Assembly (NCBI GenBank): GCA_963854835.1
Contig: OY978527.1
Span: 23,705,057-23,769,056, forward strand
Direction: 5' to 3'
Origin: Megamerina dolium
Lineage: Eukaryota; Arthropoda; Insecta; Diptera; Megamerinidae
DNA: 64,000 nt
Shown: positions 31,750-48,480 of the stretch, one piece after another
Position numbering within the stretch: the first letter of the stretch is position 1
How the letters are laid out: each line of letters begins with the position of its first letter
Notes under the pieces: model-generated
The model's database searches: none
Told to the model about the DNA's origin: nothing
What the model saw: the letters and a program-made list of their open reading frames with translations, nothing else
Translations under genes and position numbers: made by a program

Positions 31750-32235
31750 TTAGGTTAGGTTAGGTTATGCGGCCACTTAGGCCTAAAAATTGGCCCATTG
31801 TGTCACCATGCATCATTGATGCTTATTATCATATTTTCTCTGTTAAGAGGAACCATTGGGATTTCCTAATGAATAGAGCAATGTCCCTGACATCCATGGG
31901 TGCTAGCTCAGTATTATCTCTAAAAAAGGCACTCCCTAATAGGGTATGCCTTCTGCGTGCCAAGGCGGGGCATATACAGAGGAAGTGGTGAACACTTTCC
32001 TCCCCTCCTCGTCCTGGCAGCTGCGACAAAAATCGTTGGCCGGTAAACCGAGCCTTGCAGCATGTCTACCCACAAGCCAGTGGCCCCTGAGTACGGCGGC
32101 TACATTACTGATGGTTTTCCTGCCCATTGACAACAGTGAACGAGTACGTCTATTGTCAAGAGTTGGCCAGATTTTCCTAGTGGTAGCACAAGAGCTCTCA
32201 TCCCGCCATCTTCTGTTGGCTATGGTGAGATAATG
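31750..32235 (-). mobile_element. LOA-like LINE 3' end with a (TAACC)n tail
   Basis: On the minus strand, pieces read RRTRSLLSMGRKTISNV, LRGHWLVGRHAARLG, DFCRSCQDEE and CPALARRRHTLLGS. This matches the region after RNase H in LOA/Outcast-like LINEs. The element strand ends in TAACCTAACC repeats, seen as TTAGGTTAGG at 31750-31766. It is 5' truncated near 32235. The clade call is moderate. Confidence 0.65.
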
Positions 32236-32403
32236 TTGTGTGAATAGAAGCTTGCATGTTGCAAGCGGAATTCCGGCTCGCGACGAAGCAAGCGGTCACA
32301 AACAACTATTGTTCTATTATATAAAATAAAATAACACGTGTGAAAATATTTTGCAATTAAAGATGATTAATTAAAAATAAAACTAATTCATCCGATATAT
32401 ATA

Positions 32404-32463
32404 ACTTATGTATATATATGTATGTATACATATGTATATATATATATACATATATACATATAT

Positions 32464-32520
<57 letters not shown>

Positions 32521-32560
32521 TATACATATATATATATATATGTATATATATGTATGCAAG
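32404..32560. repeat. TA/TATG microsatellite
   Basis: TA runs with ATG and ATAC interruptions. Confidence 0.95.
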
Positions 32561-32572
32561 CTTCTGTTCAGA

Positions 32573-34971
<2,399 letters not shown>

Positions 34972-34974
<3 letters not shown>

Positions 34975-35409
34975 AACGAGTATCGATAGTTGGTTACTCA
35001 TCACTATTGTGACTGACACTATTGGCAGCATCGAAACGAATGTCAACAAAAAGAAATAAACGATAACCAGAACAAGCCAACGAGAAAGGAAGAGAAGAAT
35101 CTCGATAAAGGAAGATTCTGGGGTGTTGCCAACAGAGTATAAATAGAGCCAGTGTTGAGGATTGACAATCAATCTAATTCCGAACGTGATTGCGAAAACA
35201 TTGATACAGAGGCAAAAGTTGCAAGTACATTTAAGTGTTATAGTAAATAGTTGATTGTAAACAGAGTTGATTGTAAATAGAGATTATTAAATAAATTGTT
35301 GCTGTATATAGATGTATAAAATAAGTGTTGCAGTTATCATTAACAGAATCCAGTGATCGAACAAGGTAATTCAAATAGAATTAAACGCTCACAGAATAAA
35401 AACGTAACA
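34972..35409 (+). repeat. Gypsy B 5' LTR
   Basis: 438 bases, about 98-99% like the LTRs of A by eye, with TATA box and AATAAA conserved. Confidence 0.95.
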
Positions 35410-35438
35410 ATTGGTGTCAGAAGTGGGATTCTGTAAAG

Positions 35439-36830
35439 ATGGTGAAAATTGACCAACTAAAAGTGGACCAGCTTAAAAAGCTGTTGGTAGAGATGAATCT
35501 ATCGTCATCAGGTGCAAAGGCGGAACTGCTGGTGAGGCTGAGGCAAGCTATGGAGGCTAAGGGAATTAATGTAGAAGAACATGAGTTCTTCGAGGAAGCC
35601 GATATACAAGCAGTTGTGCACGCTGAGGAAGAGAGCAAAATAGATTCGAGTGGTCAACTCATGGAATTCATGAAAACCATGATGCAACAGCAGTAACAAC
35701 AGCTACAAGAAAATGCGTCTCGCATTAACTCCAAGTTTCAAGACCATTCGGTACGTCAAGAAAACGCTATGGGAGAATTCCAGAAAACAATTGACTACAA
35801 GTTTCAAGAACATTCGGCTCGTCAAGAACACGTCATCGAAAATCTACAGAAAGGAATTGAACTTAGATTTCAGGAAATTTCCGGAGCTATTAATGACAAA
35901 GTCACAGAGCTGAAAGAACACGTGGATGAGTTGGATGATAAGCTGAAGGAACATGTCAACGACTGGGAAGACAAGTTCGAGAAATTACAGCACGAACTCA
36001 ATCAACTAAAAATAAATGGAACAGCCACATCAGTGATTAGAGACTCAAGTACAATCAAATTAAAGCCACCAACATTTGACGGAAGCACGCCATTCAATAT
36101 CTTCAAGCTTCAATTCGAGACAACAGCTTCGAAGAATCAATGGGAAGACAGCGACAAGACTGCTGCTTTAATAGTCGCATTAAAAGGTAATGCTTCCGAG
36201 GTGTTACAGATGGTTCCAGAGAAAGATCGTGGTAGCTATCAGTCACTGATGGACACACTCCAGCGGAAATATGGAAATGAATACAAGAGTCAGTTACATC
36301 GAGTGGAGTTAAGATCACGAGTGCAACGGAGTAATGAGAGCCTTCAGGAATTCGCTTCCGATATTGAGCGCTTATGTCATCTAGCGTTCTTCGGTAATTC
36401 GGAAAGTTCGTCGAAAAAATAAAAATAGAGGCATTCATAGATGGCATACGTGATGGAGAGACAAAGCGTGCCCTAGTCATGTCACCCAGGAATACTTATG
36501 CCGAAACAGTCAGTAGTGCCTTGACATAGAAGCCGCCAGTTTGATGTGTCGACTAATGCCACGGGTACGCCAACTAGAAACAGAAACAGCAGATCTGGTT
36601 GAAGCAGTGTGTCAGGCATTCAAATCTGTAGTGCAGCCTGAAGGAAGAACAACAGGTCGACGCGAAAACAAATTTACTGGTAAGTGCTTTATTTGCGACA
36701 AACCAGGGCACATGGCGCGTGACTGCCGTCTACGACGAAAGCGATCAAGATCCAATTCTCCAGGAAGACAAAATAAGGAGAATAAGGTGGATAGCGATCG
36801 CTCCACTAACACAAATCCATCGTTAAACTA
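35439..36830 (+). pseudogene. Gypsy B gag pseudogene
   Basis: Same architecture as the gag half of copy A: a SAP-like N-terminus, a coiled coil with EHSARQEHVIE-type repeats, and a capsid-like region (STPFNIFKLQFE). There is only one zinc knuckle (CFICDKPGHMARDC) where A and C have two. Lesions: TAA at 35694-35696 in the glutamine run, a 1-bp loss near 36403 (AAAG where A has AAGAG), and another frame change with a TAG at about 36525. It ends with its own stop at about 36830, before the protease frame, unlike A. A segment of the coiled coil present in A is also absent. Confidence 0.88.
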
Positions 36831-36869
36831 AATCGAGTCAGTTCAGCGGGGCGTGAACTGACTCCAACA

Positions 36870-38569
36870 GTGGGTTGCCCCATTATTCACATTTCACAAC
36901 TACAGCGTGTGCCAAGCAGCTTGACTATTGATGGAAAATTGGACAATATGGAATTCATGTTAACCCTGGACACTGGTGCATCACATTCTATAATCAAGAG
37001 CGATTTGGTAAAGAGGTTTGAGCCTTTAATGGGAATAAAATTGCGTACAGCAACGGGTGAGGATGCACAAATTCTGGGTAAGATAAAGAAACGAGTATCT
37101 ATTGGAAATTACACGTGGGAACATGAATTCTTTGTGGCTGACATCATCGATGACGTAATAATTGCTGTTGATTTTATGATTGACAACGGATTTACGTTAG
37201 ATTTAAATCAACGGATACTGCGCTATGCAAATGTCGAACTACCATTGAACATCGGTTACAAGCGTAGTGGGAACATCAAACGAGTACTGGCATGTCAACG
37301 CCAAGAGGTTCCAGCAAAATCAGAAGCGGTGATATGGGCACAGATGAATGTGGATGATGGGACAGGCAAGTTGTGGCTGGTGGAAGCAGATAAAGAAATA
37401 ACGAGTCCATGGAGTTCACCAGTTGTGCTGGTAAAGAAGAAGGATGGAAGTACTCGATTCTGTGTGGATTACAGAAAGCTGAATGATATTACGAAAATAG
37501 ACAGCTATTCACTGCCAAGAATCGATGACACTCTGGACACACTATCTGGTGCGAAGTGGTTCTCAACTCTTGATTTGCAAAGTGGCTACTGGCAAGTGGA
37601 ACTTGGTAAGGAAGACAAAGAGAAAACAGCTTTCAGTATTGGCGATGGTCTATGGCAATTTACAGTCATGCCATTTGGTTTATGCAATGCGCCAGCTACT
37701 TTCGAACGTTTGATGGAGCGTGTACTCAGAGGACTACACTGGAAAACGTGCTTGGTGTACCTCGATGACATTATCGTGATGGGAAAAGATTTGAACGACC
37801 ACCTGGAAAAGTTGAAAGAAATATTTGAGCGTATACAATCAGCAGGGTTTAAACTGAATATGAAAAAGTGTTCACTCTTCAGGCAAGAAGTTAAATATCT
37901 TGGTCATAAAGTAACAACAGAAGGGGTACATACCGACGAGGAGAAAGTAGCAGCAGTTCAAGAATGGCCTATTCCGTCGAATCTTCACGAGCTAAGAAGC
38001 TTCCTAGGCTTATGCACCTACTATAGACGATTTGTTCCTGGATTTGCAAACATCGCCAGCAGTCTGCATGAGTTGACAAGAAAGAACAAACCATTTGTGT
38101 GGGGCGAGGACCAACAGAAAGCATTCGAACAGCTGAAAGAAAAACTCTGTTCAGCACCAATATTAGCGTATCCAGTACCTGGTCAAAAGTTTGTGTTGGA
38201 CACAGATGCGAGTGGCTATGGAATAGGTGGTGTGCTCTCTCAGATCATAGATGGGCAAGAAAAAGTAATAGCATACTACAGTAAAATCCTGTCGAAGCCA
38301 GAAAGAAATTACTGTGTCACACGAAGAGAGTTGCTCGCAATACTGGAATGTGTAAAGTATTTCCATAAATACTTGTACGGTCAGTCATTTCATCTACGAA
38401 CTGACCACTCAGCGCTAAGGTGATTATTGCAATTTAAAAACCCAGAAGGACAATTGGCGCGCTGGATTGAAAGGCTGCAGAGTTATGATTTTACCATTGA
38501 ACATCGTAAAGGAGGACATCACGGCAACGCGGATGCTCTATCTCGTCGTCCTTGCAAAATGGAATGTAA
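36870..38569 (+). pseudogene. Gypsy B protease, reverse transcriptase and RNase H
   Basis: The frame from 36870 is open to a TGA at 38421-38423. The same frame continues past it (LLQFKNPEGQLARWIERLQ to HGNADALSRRPC), so a Trp codon probably became a stop. Protease: LTLDTGASHSI near residue 35. Reverse transcriptase: SPWSSPVVLVKKKDGSTRF, DLQSGYWQ, MPFGLCNAPATFERLM and VYLDDIIVMG (catalytic YxDD). RNase H: FVLDTDASGYGIGGVLSQ and RELLAI. Between the protease and SPWSSP the usual ~100-residue linker is short (GKLWLVEADKEIT), suggesting a further internal deletion. Enzymatic motifs are otherwise kept. Confidence 0.9.
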
Positions 38570-39940
38570 ACATTGTTCTCGAGTGGAAAGCAAGGAGCAC
38601 ATTGTCGACATACGACTTACGAATATATTGCCGGAGGAGTCATGGACCACCGAACGAGTGCAAGAAGATCAGCGGAACGACCCAGATCTCGTAAAGATTA
38701 TGGAATACAAGGAGCAGGGCATACGTCCAGATTGGCAAGAAATGGCTAATGAGAGTCCAATAGCAAAGGCATACTGGGCGCGGTGGCAAAGCCTGTACTT
38801 ACGAGACGGATGTTTATTCCGAGCATGGGAAAGTGAGAATGGAAAAATCTCTAATGATCTTCTAGTGGTACCCAAGGCGAGAATAAATGAAGTGATAGCT
38901 GAGTATCACAATGCCTCCAGTGGAGGGCATTTGGGAATCACCAAAACCGTCGAGAAAATAAAGAAACGATTTTATTGGGTTGGATGTCATGACCATGTCG
39001 CTGATTGGATTCGGAAGTGTAAGCAATGGCCAAAGGTCCCACTAAGAAAAGTCGAGGTAAGATGCACCAATACACCGTGGGTGCTCCATTTGAGCGAATT
39101 GCTATGGACATAGCTGGGCCATTTCCAATAAGCAACGCAGGAAACAAGTATGTTCTGGTGGTTATAGATTACTTCAGTAAATGGCCTGAAGTATACCCCA
39201 TTCCAAATCAAGAAGCTAGTACAGTTGCGGATGTATTCGTCAACCAATGGATTACTCGTTTTGGTGTACCGATGGAGTTACACTCAGAACAAGGTCGAAA
39301 TTTCGAATCAGTTGTATTCCAAGAGATATGCCGTATGCTGGGTATATACAAAACTCGTACAACACCTTTGCATCCACAATCTGATGGCATGGTAGAACGA
39401 TTTAACCGTACCTTGGAGGAATATTTGAGAAAAGTCGTAGATAAATACCAAAGAGACTGGGATGTACATATACCAATTTTCCTCATGGCATGTCGATGCG
39501 CACAACATGATACGACGGCTACTACACCGGCAATGGCAATTTTTGGAAACGAGTTAAGACTGCCAGCTGATTTAAAATTTGGAGTCGTAACACCAACGAG
39601 ATCAACCGAAGGTAATTATACTAGCGAAAAGCGGGAACAGTTGGATGAAGTACATCGGTTCATCAGAGAGCGGTCGCAAATGATAAGCGATAAGATGAAG
39701 GCCAGGTATGACTTGAAAGCAAATTCAAAAGGGTTCTATGAAGGAGAGCTTGTAATGCTTCATAATCCACAACGAAAGAAAGGCCTGTCCCCTAAACTAC
39801 AGACTCATTGGGAAGGACCATATGAGATTATAGCAAAGATAAATGACTTAGTGTATCGTATTCAACGTGCCTGGAATAAAAGAGCAAAGTTTAAAGTAGT
39901 GCACTTGGAGCGACTTGCGCCATATCGAGGGGAAGTATAA
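38570..39940 (+). pseudogene. Gypsy B integrase pseudogene
   Basis: Nearly identical to the integrase of A at the DNA level. A 7-bp loss near 39026 (AAGCAATGGCC where A has AAGCAATGTGCAATGGCC) removes the second Cys of the zinc site and shifts the frame. The rest is open from 39026 to 39940. The second catalytic Asp is changed: HSEQG at about 39285 where A reads HSDQG. AMDIAGPF and MVERFNRT are intact. Both defects should abolish integration. Confidence 0.9.
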
Positions 39941-39978
39941 AAACTTGTTCGGGACGAACAAGGTTAAGAGGAGGGCAG

Positions 39979-40414
39979 TGTAACGAGTATCGATAGTTGG
40001 TTACTCATCACTATTGTGACACACTATTGGCAGCATCGAAACGAATGTCAACAAAAAGAAATAAACGATAACCAGAACAAGCCAACGAGAAAGGAAGAGA
40101 AGAATCTCGATAAAGGAAGATTCTGGGGTGTTGCCAACAGAGTATAAATAGAGCCAGTGTTGAGAATTGACAATCAATCTAATTCCGAACGTGATTGCGA
40201 AAACATTGATACAGAGGCAAAAGTTGCAAGTACATTTAAGTGTTATAGTAAATAGTTGATTGTAAACAGTGTTGATTGTAAATAGAGATTATTAAATAAA
40301 TTGTTGCTGTATATAGTTGTATAAAATAAGTGTTGCAGTTATCATTCACAGAATCCAGTGATCGAACAAGGTAATTCAAATAGAATTAAACGCTCACAGA
40401 ATAAAAACGTAACA
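39979..40414 (+). repeat. Gypsy B 3' LTR
   Basis: 436 bases, 2 bp shorter than the 5' LTR (GTGACACACTATT where the 5' LTR has GTGACTGACACTATT), with a few substitutions. The divergence is greater than between the LTRs of A, so B is probably older. Confidence 0.95.
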
Positions 40415-40416
<2 letters not shown>

Positions 40417-40486
<70 letters not shown>

Positions 40487-40487
40487 C

Positions 40488-40518
<31 letters not shown>

Positions 40519-40567
40519 ATATATATATAATTACATATATATAATTATATATATAATTATATATATA

Positions 40568-40613
<46 letters not shown>
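40417..40613. repeat. TA-rich microsatellite
   Basis: TA runs with ATAATTATAT interruptions between gypsy B and the inverted duplication. Confidence 0.95.
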
Positions 40614-40618
<5 letters not shown>

Positions 40619-40833
40619 CTAATCTTTTGAAGTAATGAAGGACTTTATATATCTTCTTGGAACCAGCATTAGAAATTTTGCGAAAGATCACTCTTTCTAA
40701 CAGGTACTACTTTGGGCTAAGCAAGCAATTGTGAAGCTCTCTTTCGGGAATCGAAAACCACACTCTGCATCATACCTGTCTTCATATATGGCGCCGAAGC
40801 TTGGATAATTTGACCCCCGATGAGGGAACACTC

Positions 40834-40968
<135 letters not shown>

Positions 40969-40978
40969 ATATATAGAT

Positions 40979-41039
<61 letters not shown>

Positions 41040-41065
41040 ATATAGATATATATATATATATATAT

Positions 41066-41100
<35 letters not shown>

Positions 41101-41101
<1 letters not shown>

Positions 41102-41820
41102 GGTTTTCCATTAGGGACATAACAATTTCGTATCTTTATGTGAACGCACCCTTAAACTATTTTAATCTACTGTTAATGTCAAAACGTTAGTTAAAGTCAA
41201 CATTTTCATCATGGTAAAGTTCACGAACCAGCAACATTTGGAAATTATTAAAAATTAATACCGAAATTCTGAGTCGGTGGTCGCAACTTTAAGAGCGAAA
41301 CATCATCTTCAGCAATGAAGCTCATTTCTGGCTCAATGGCTTTGTCAATAAACAAAATATGAGTTATTGTTCAGAAACAAACCCACAAGTGCTTCTTGAG
41401 ACAACGTTGCACCCGTAAAAAGTTACTGTTTGGTGCGTTTTTCATGCCGGAGGTGTGAAATTCGGTGAACGTGTTATCTCGAGAAATGGTCCGGTTGAAT
41501 GGCCGCCTCGTTCATGCGATCTAACACCATTGGATTTCTTTTTATGGGGCTTTATCAAGTCACTAGTCTATGCCAACAAGCCAGCAACTTTAGACGAGCT
41601 CAAAGACAACATCGGTCGAAATGTGTGCTAGAGTGGTGGAAAATTGGGTCCAAAGAATCGACCGCTGTAAACGGGCTCGTGGTGGTCATATGACCGAAAT
41701 CGAATTTCACTCATAAAATGTAATGCTTGCAATATATCCACAATAAATTTGAACTCAATATCTCAAATATTTCTGTGTTTTATTAATAGATAAAATTGTA
41801 ATGTCGCTAATGGAAAACCC
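41101..41820 (+). mobile_element. rosa-like mariner, left-arm copy (internally deleted)
   Basis: Termini GGGTTTTCCATTAGGGACAT (41101) and the inverted AATGTCGCTAATGGAAAACCC at the far end form ~28-bp inverted repeats. The interior reads FSNEAHFWLNGFVNKQNMSY, then LLETTLHP and WPPRSCDLTPLDFFLWG, the third acidic region in which rosa-type (DD41D) elements have Asp. The segment with the second catalytic Asp is missing and there are stops, so it is a defective derivative. Similarity to the rosa family of Ceratitis is recalled, not searched. Confidence 0.78.
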
Positions 41821-41911
41821 GGATTTTCGGATTTTATTAAAACCGAACTGATATTTCCTGAATCTATCAAAGGATTTATATAGAAAGGTAGAAAATTCTG
41901 TGTCGTTCTAA

Positions 41912-42433
41912 TAGCCTAGACAGACGGCAGCCTAATTCCGGATTACCGGCGCACTTAATCCTAATAAAATAATAACCTGACAGATGGCAGTATTGCGGAT
42001 TAACGGCTGATAGCTGTTTTATTAGGTCTGCTCACTTACATTACTATCACTATCAATTTCTGTCACCTGTCACTCTCGATATGAGAAAATCTACAAGAAG
42101 TACGTGAACTGAAAACTATCAGAAACTTGTAAATTGACATTCACCGTTCGCAAGTGACAGCTGGATTTATTTGTTCGCCAACGCTCTTCATGTTGATAAC
42201 TGTTAACAATGGTTGAAGGTTTTTTGTAATGAACACACTTATTATTTTGTAAAACGGATGGAGAAAAATTCACAATAGACAATTTTCAGCAGTGTTGCCA
42301 TCGTAAATTGCCCTAATCCTCTTTTATTTTGAGTATTAACTCAAAGAGTTTATGCGGATTAGCTGCAGTTAATGCCCGGTTTAATTCGAATTAACTCGGT
42401 AATTCGGAATTAGGCTGCCGTCTGTCTAGGCTA
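41912..42433 (+). mobile_element. PIF/Harbinger-like MITE copy M2
   Basis: Same termini and interior as M1 with a short deletion after the TTAAC segment (near 42003). It sits in a repeat block whose uninterrupted form occurs near 1735. Confidence 0.82.
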
Positions 42434-42457
42434 CTAGAACCACCCAGAATTTTCTAC

Positions 42458-42499
<42 letters not shown>

Positions 42500-42622
42500 A
42501 TATAGTATTAAATTAAGAAAGATTCGCATTTGCAGAGTCTACTATTCTAGTTCTAAAGATCTTGACCCTTAAACTCCGGCAAGGATTTATATAGAATGGT
42601 AGAAAATTCTGGGTGGTTCTAG

Positions 42623-43145
42623 TAGCCTAGACAGACGGCAGCCTAATTCCGGATTACCGAGTTAATTCGAATCAAACCCGGGCATTAACTGCAGCTAATC
42701 CGCATAAACTCTTTGAGTTAATACTCAAAATAAAAGAGGATTAGGGCAATTTACGATGGCAACACTGCTGAAAATTGTCTATTGTGAATTTTTCTCCATC
42801 CGTTTTACAAAATAATAAGTGTGTTCATTACAAAAAACCTTCAACCATTGTTAACAGTTATCAACATGAAGAGCGTTGGCGAACAAATAAATCCAGCTGT
42901 CACTTGCGAACGGTGAATGTCAATTTACAAGTTTCTGATAGTTTTCAGTTCACGTACTTCTTGTAGATTTTCTCATATCGAGAGTGACAGGTGACAGAAA
43001 TTGATAGTGATAGTAATGTAAGTGAGCAGACCTAATAAAACAGCTATCAGCCGTTAATCCGCAATACTGCCATCTGTCAGGTTATTATTTTATTAGGATT
43101 AAGTGCGCCGGTAATCCGGAATTAGGCTGCCGTCTGTCTAGGCTA
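42623..43145 (-). mobile_element. PIF/Harbinger-like MITE copy M3
   Basis: Inverted partner of M2 within the duplication, differing by a few substitutions and 1-bp indels (GGGTTTGATTCG where M2 has GGTTTAATTCG). Confidence 0.82.
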
Positions 43146-43237
43146 TTAGAACGACACAGAATTTTCTACCTTTCTATATAAATCCTTTGATAGATTCAGG
43201 AAATATCAGTTCGGTTTTAATAAAATCCGAAAATCCG

Positions 43238-45640
<2,403 letters not shown>

Positions 45641-45654
45641 CGTGTCCTCCTTGT

Positions 45655-48310
45655 GATACCCAAATTTTTAATGGAGATTATCTCTCTTGGCCAACTTTTC
45701 GAGATTTATTTTCGGCTATTTACATAAATAACTCACGCTTGAGTAACATCCAAAAATTATTTCATCTAACTCAAAAAACGAGTGGCGACGCCCGTGAAAT
45801 TATTCAAAATGATGGTTTCGATTTAGCATGAAGAAACTTCGGCCAAACATATAATAACTAACGAATTCTAGTAAATACCGAATTCAAACTTCTTTTGAAG
45901 TTGCCAGTTCTTTCTCATGAAACTGGTTCGGGTCTCAAAACCTTATTTCAGTACAACTTTATACGGTGGACAACACAAATTGGGACCCTATTATCGTATA
46001 TTTATGTACGCAGAGATTACTTCAACTATTGCTTTGTGTGAACAAAGTATTAAAAATAAATCAGCTCTACCAAAATAGGAAGAGCTTGATGAATTTCTCA
46101 CTACGAGGTTTCGAACTCTCGAGTGCGTCGACGAGTTAAAAAGTCCAAGCACCAGTAAACCAAATTTTAGTAATAAATCTGTTAACTCCTAATGTGAACT
46201 CTACAAAATGAACAATGAGTATTTATCATGCCAATGCTTCTAAATCCAATTTGTAAAATTCTAACTGCATTTTTTGTAATCAAGCATATGTCTTACGGTG
46301 TTGTCCACGTTTTATTAGTATGCAAATACCCGATATATATTCAAATGTTAAAGGGTTACATTATTGCTTAAATTGTCTCTCTATAACTCATAAACTAAAA
46401 AGTTGTAAGAGTCCATATAGTTGCACCGTGCGTAATAATCATCATCATAGGAATAATCCATCAGGATCACGTTCGAGTGAACAACCATCAACCAGCTCGG
46501 CTGCTGCTTCGGGGTTATGCTCCACTGCACCAATGGTTGCATCGCTTTCAAATACTGATTTGGGGTCTCGCTCCAATCAGCCTTTTGTATTACCTACTAA
46601 TACTCAATCAGTCACATACATACCATCAACAAATGCAGTCCACTACTTTATCCCCAGGTTACAATTCTTCGAATGTGACCATGTTAAGATCAAATGGTGT
46701 GCTTTTAGGTATTTCACAGGTACATGTGTGCCACTTAGGTTCATCGTATATCGGCAGGACTTTAATAGATCCAGCATCTGAAGCACCTTTTATCTCAGAT
46801 AGCTTGCGAAAACTTTTGAAGTTAGCGACATGCCAAGATATCCGGATTCAACCAAACAACATCACCCGATTCTGGGAAGCTCTGTTCGTTTGTTCTTGGC
46901 TCTCCAATAAATTCGAGTATCCAAATAGAGCCTCTGGTTTTTATTTTGCCTTTGGTTTTGGATACCCTCACCAATAGATATACTTATCGTTGCCGACTTG
47001 TACTCTTACATTATTCTTAATGGTATACAAAGAAAGCTATTAGATAGTTTAACAGCTCATCATACGGTATTCGGGTGGATACTTACAGGTCCAATTCCCG
47101 CCTCTGAAATATCTTTTTTTTCGACAAGAATAGATTTTCCTTCAAATTCTGCCATGGATAAAGCTTTGGCGCGGTTTTGGGAAATTGAGGAACCGCCAAA
47201 GCAGAAAATACTTTCGGATGGTGACCGATGGTGTGAGAAAAATTTTATTAGCACCACCAAATTTTCAAAAACCAATGTATGTGGATTTTGTTCTTGCTGG
47301 TGCTCATGACGTTGGCTCCGCGAAAAAAGCTGCAAATGAGCTAATCGATACATTGAGTTCCGCAGGCTTCAACTTACGTAAGTGGACTTCAAATTGCAAA
47401 GAAATTCTTGTAGATCTAACATTTGTTAGATGTAAACTCTTTGAATTTTGGAGACCTCAGCTCCGTAAAAGCATTAGATGTACGGTGAAATGCCTGCACT
47501 GACAAAATTTTCTTCATTGTTCCACCAATCACTCGTAAAACAGCCCACACTAAATTCTATCTACAATTGCCAAACTTTTTGACCCTGTAGGATGGCTTGC
47601 TCCTATTATCATAGAGGTTAAAATTTTGATGCAGCATCTGCCTTGATAACATAGAGTAGTATGAGGTACTTCCTTTCCTCTCAGAAACTAAGTTTCAGGA
47701 ATTTTTAAACCTTTATGACGACATTAATGTTATAAAGATACCTCGCTGGATGAATTATACACCTGAAGATATAGTTGAAATCCATGCTTTCTCCGAAGCG
47801 CCGAGGCGGTGAATTTATCCGAGTTCGCCGGTCTTCTCGTCTCACTTGCTTTCGACAAAAACTACGGTAGCTCCAATCAAAGCAGTTTCTTGCCAAGATT
47901 GGAGCTATGCGGTGCCATACTTTTGTGTGACATGCTCGACGTATTTCTACCTGAACTAAATATTGATATGAAGGAAGTTTATTGTTGGACAGATTCTACA
48001 ATAGTGCTTTCATGTCTTAAAAATACGCTTTCTACGTGGAAAATATCGATTAGATACGATTCATGGGGGCGAAAAATGACTTCGCCTCATAAATACACAT
48101 TTGAGGAACTCGAAACGCTTCTGACTGGCATTATCTTAAAGAACTACACAAACGATATAAGTGGAAATTTCCCACCAGAAATCTTGAATTAGACTACATA
48201 GTTATTGTTTGGCATGAGAATCAGCCTCCTACTTTATGGCGCCTTGGTAGAGTTCTTAAAGTCTACCCAGTTGTAAATAAACGTGTTCGATTCGCCGATA
48301 TTAAAACTAA
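45655..48310 (+). pseudogene. BEL/Pao gag-pol pseudogene copy 3
   Basis: Decayed but collinear with BEL1. Gag: FNGDYLSWPTFRDLFSAIY near 45659. Zinc knuckle remnants: GLHYCLNCLSITHKLKSC near 46350. Retropepsin: GRTLIDPASEAPFISDSL near 46755, where LIDPAS replaces the usual LIDxGS. Then HHTVFGWILTGPIP near 47057. Reverse transcriptase: MYVDFVLAG near 47275 (YVDD altered to YVDF). RNase [13 protein letters not shown] and VYCWTDSTIVLSCL near 47890-48010. The C-terminal integrase tail appears as LWRLGRVLKVYPVVNKRVRF near 48235. Much of the reverse transcriptase and integrase is deleted. Both protease and polymerase active sites are damaged. Confidence 0.88.
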
Positions 48311-48480
48311 ACCGGAGTAATTACGAACTCCATAACAAAATTAATTTTTTTATCAAATTGGATTCATTCAGAGGATTCAAATTCGCCTTTCCTTTTTTTT
48401 ATCATTTTATTTTTTTTTATCAACCTTTAAATAAACATTAATACAACAACGAATATTACCGTAGTAGTTAATAATAACAA

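Larger units (their letters stand above)
34972..40414 (+). mobile_element. Gypsy LTR retrotransposon copy B (with pol, disabled)
   Basis: A 5,443-bp element: LTRs at 34972-35409 and 39979-40414, primer site from 35412, gag, protease/reverse transcriptase/RNase H, integrase and polypurine tract. ATAT flanks both sides, consistent with a 4-bp target duplication but uninformative within TA repeats. Several stops, frameshifts and an integrase active-site change make it inactive. It is the only copy of this family here that retains reverse transcriptase. Confidence 0.95.

Noticed and set aside
31750..31766. Interstitial telomere repeat
   Set aside because: Only about three and a half TTAGG units, placed exactly at the 3' end of a LINE fragment.
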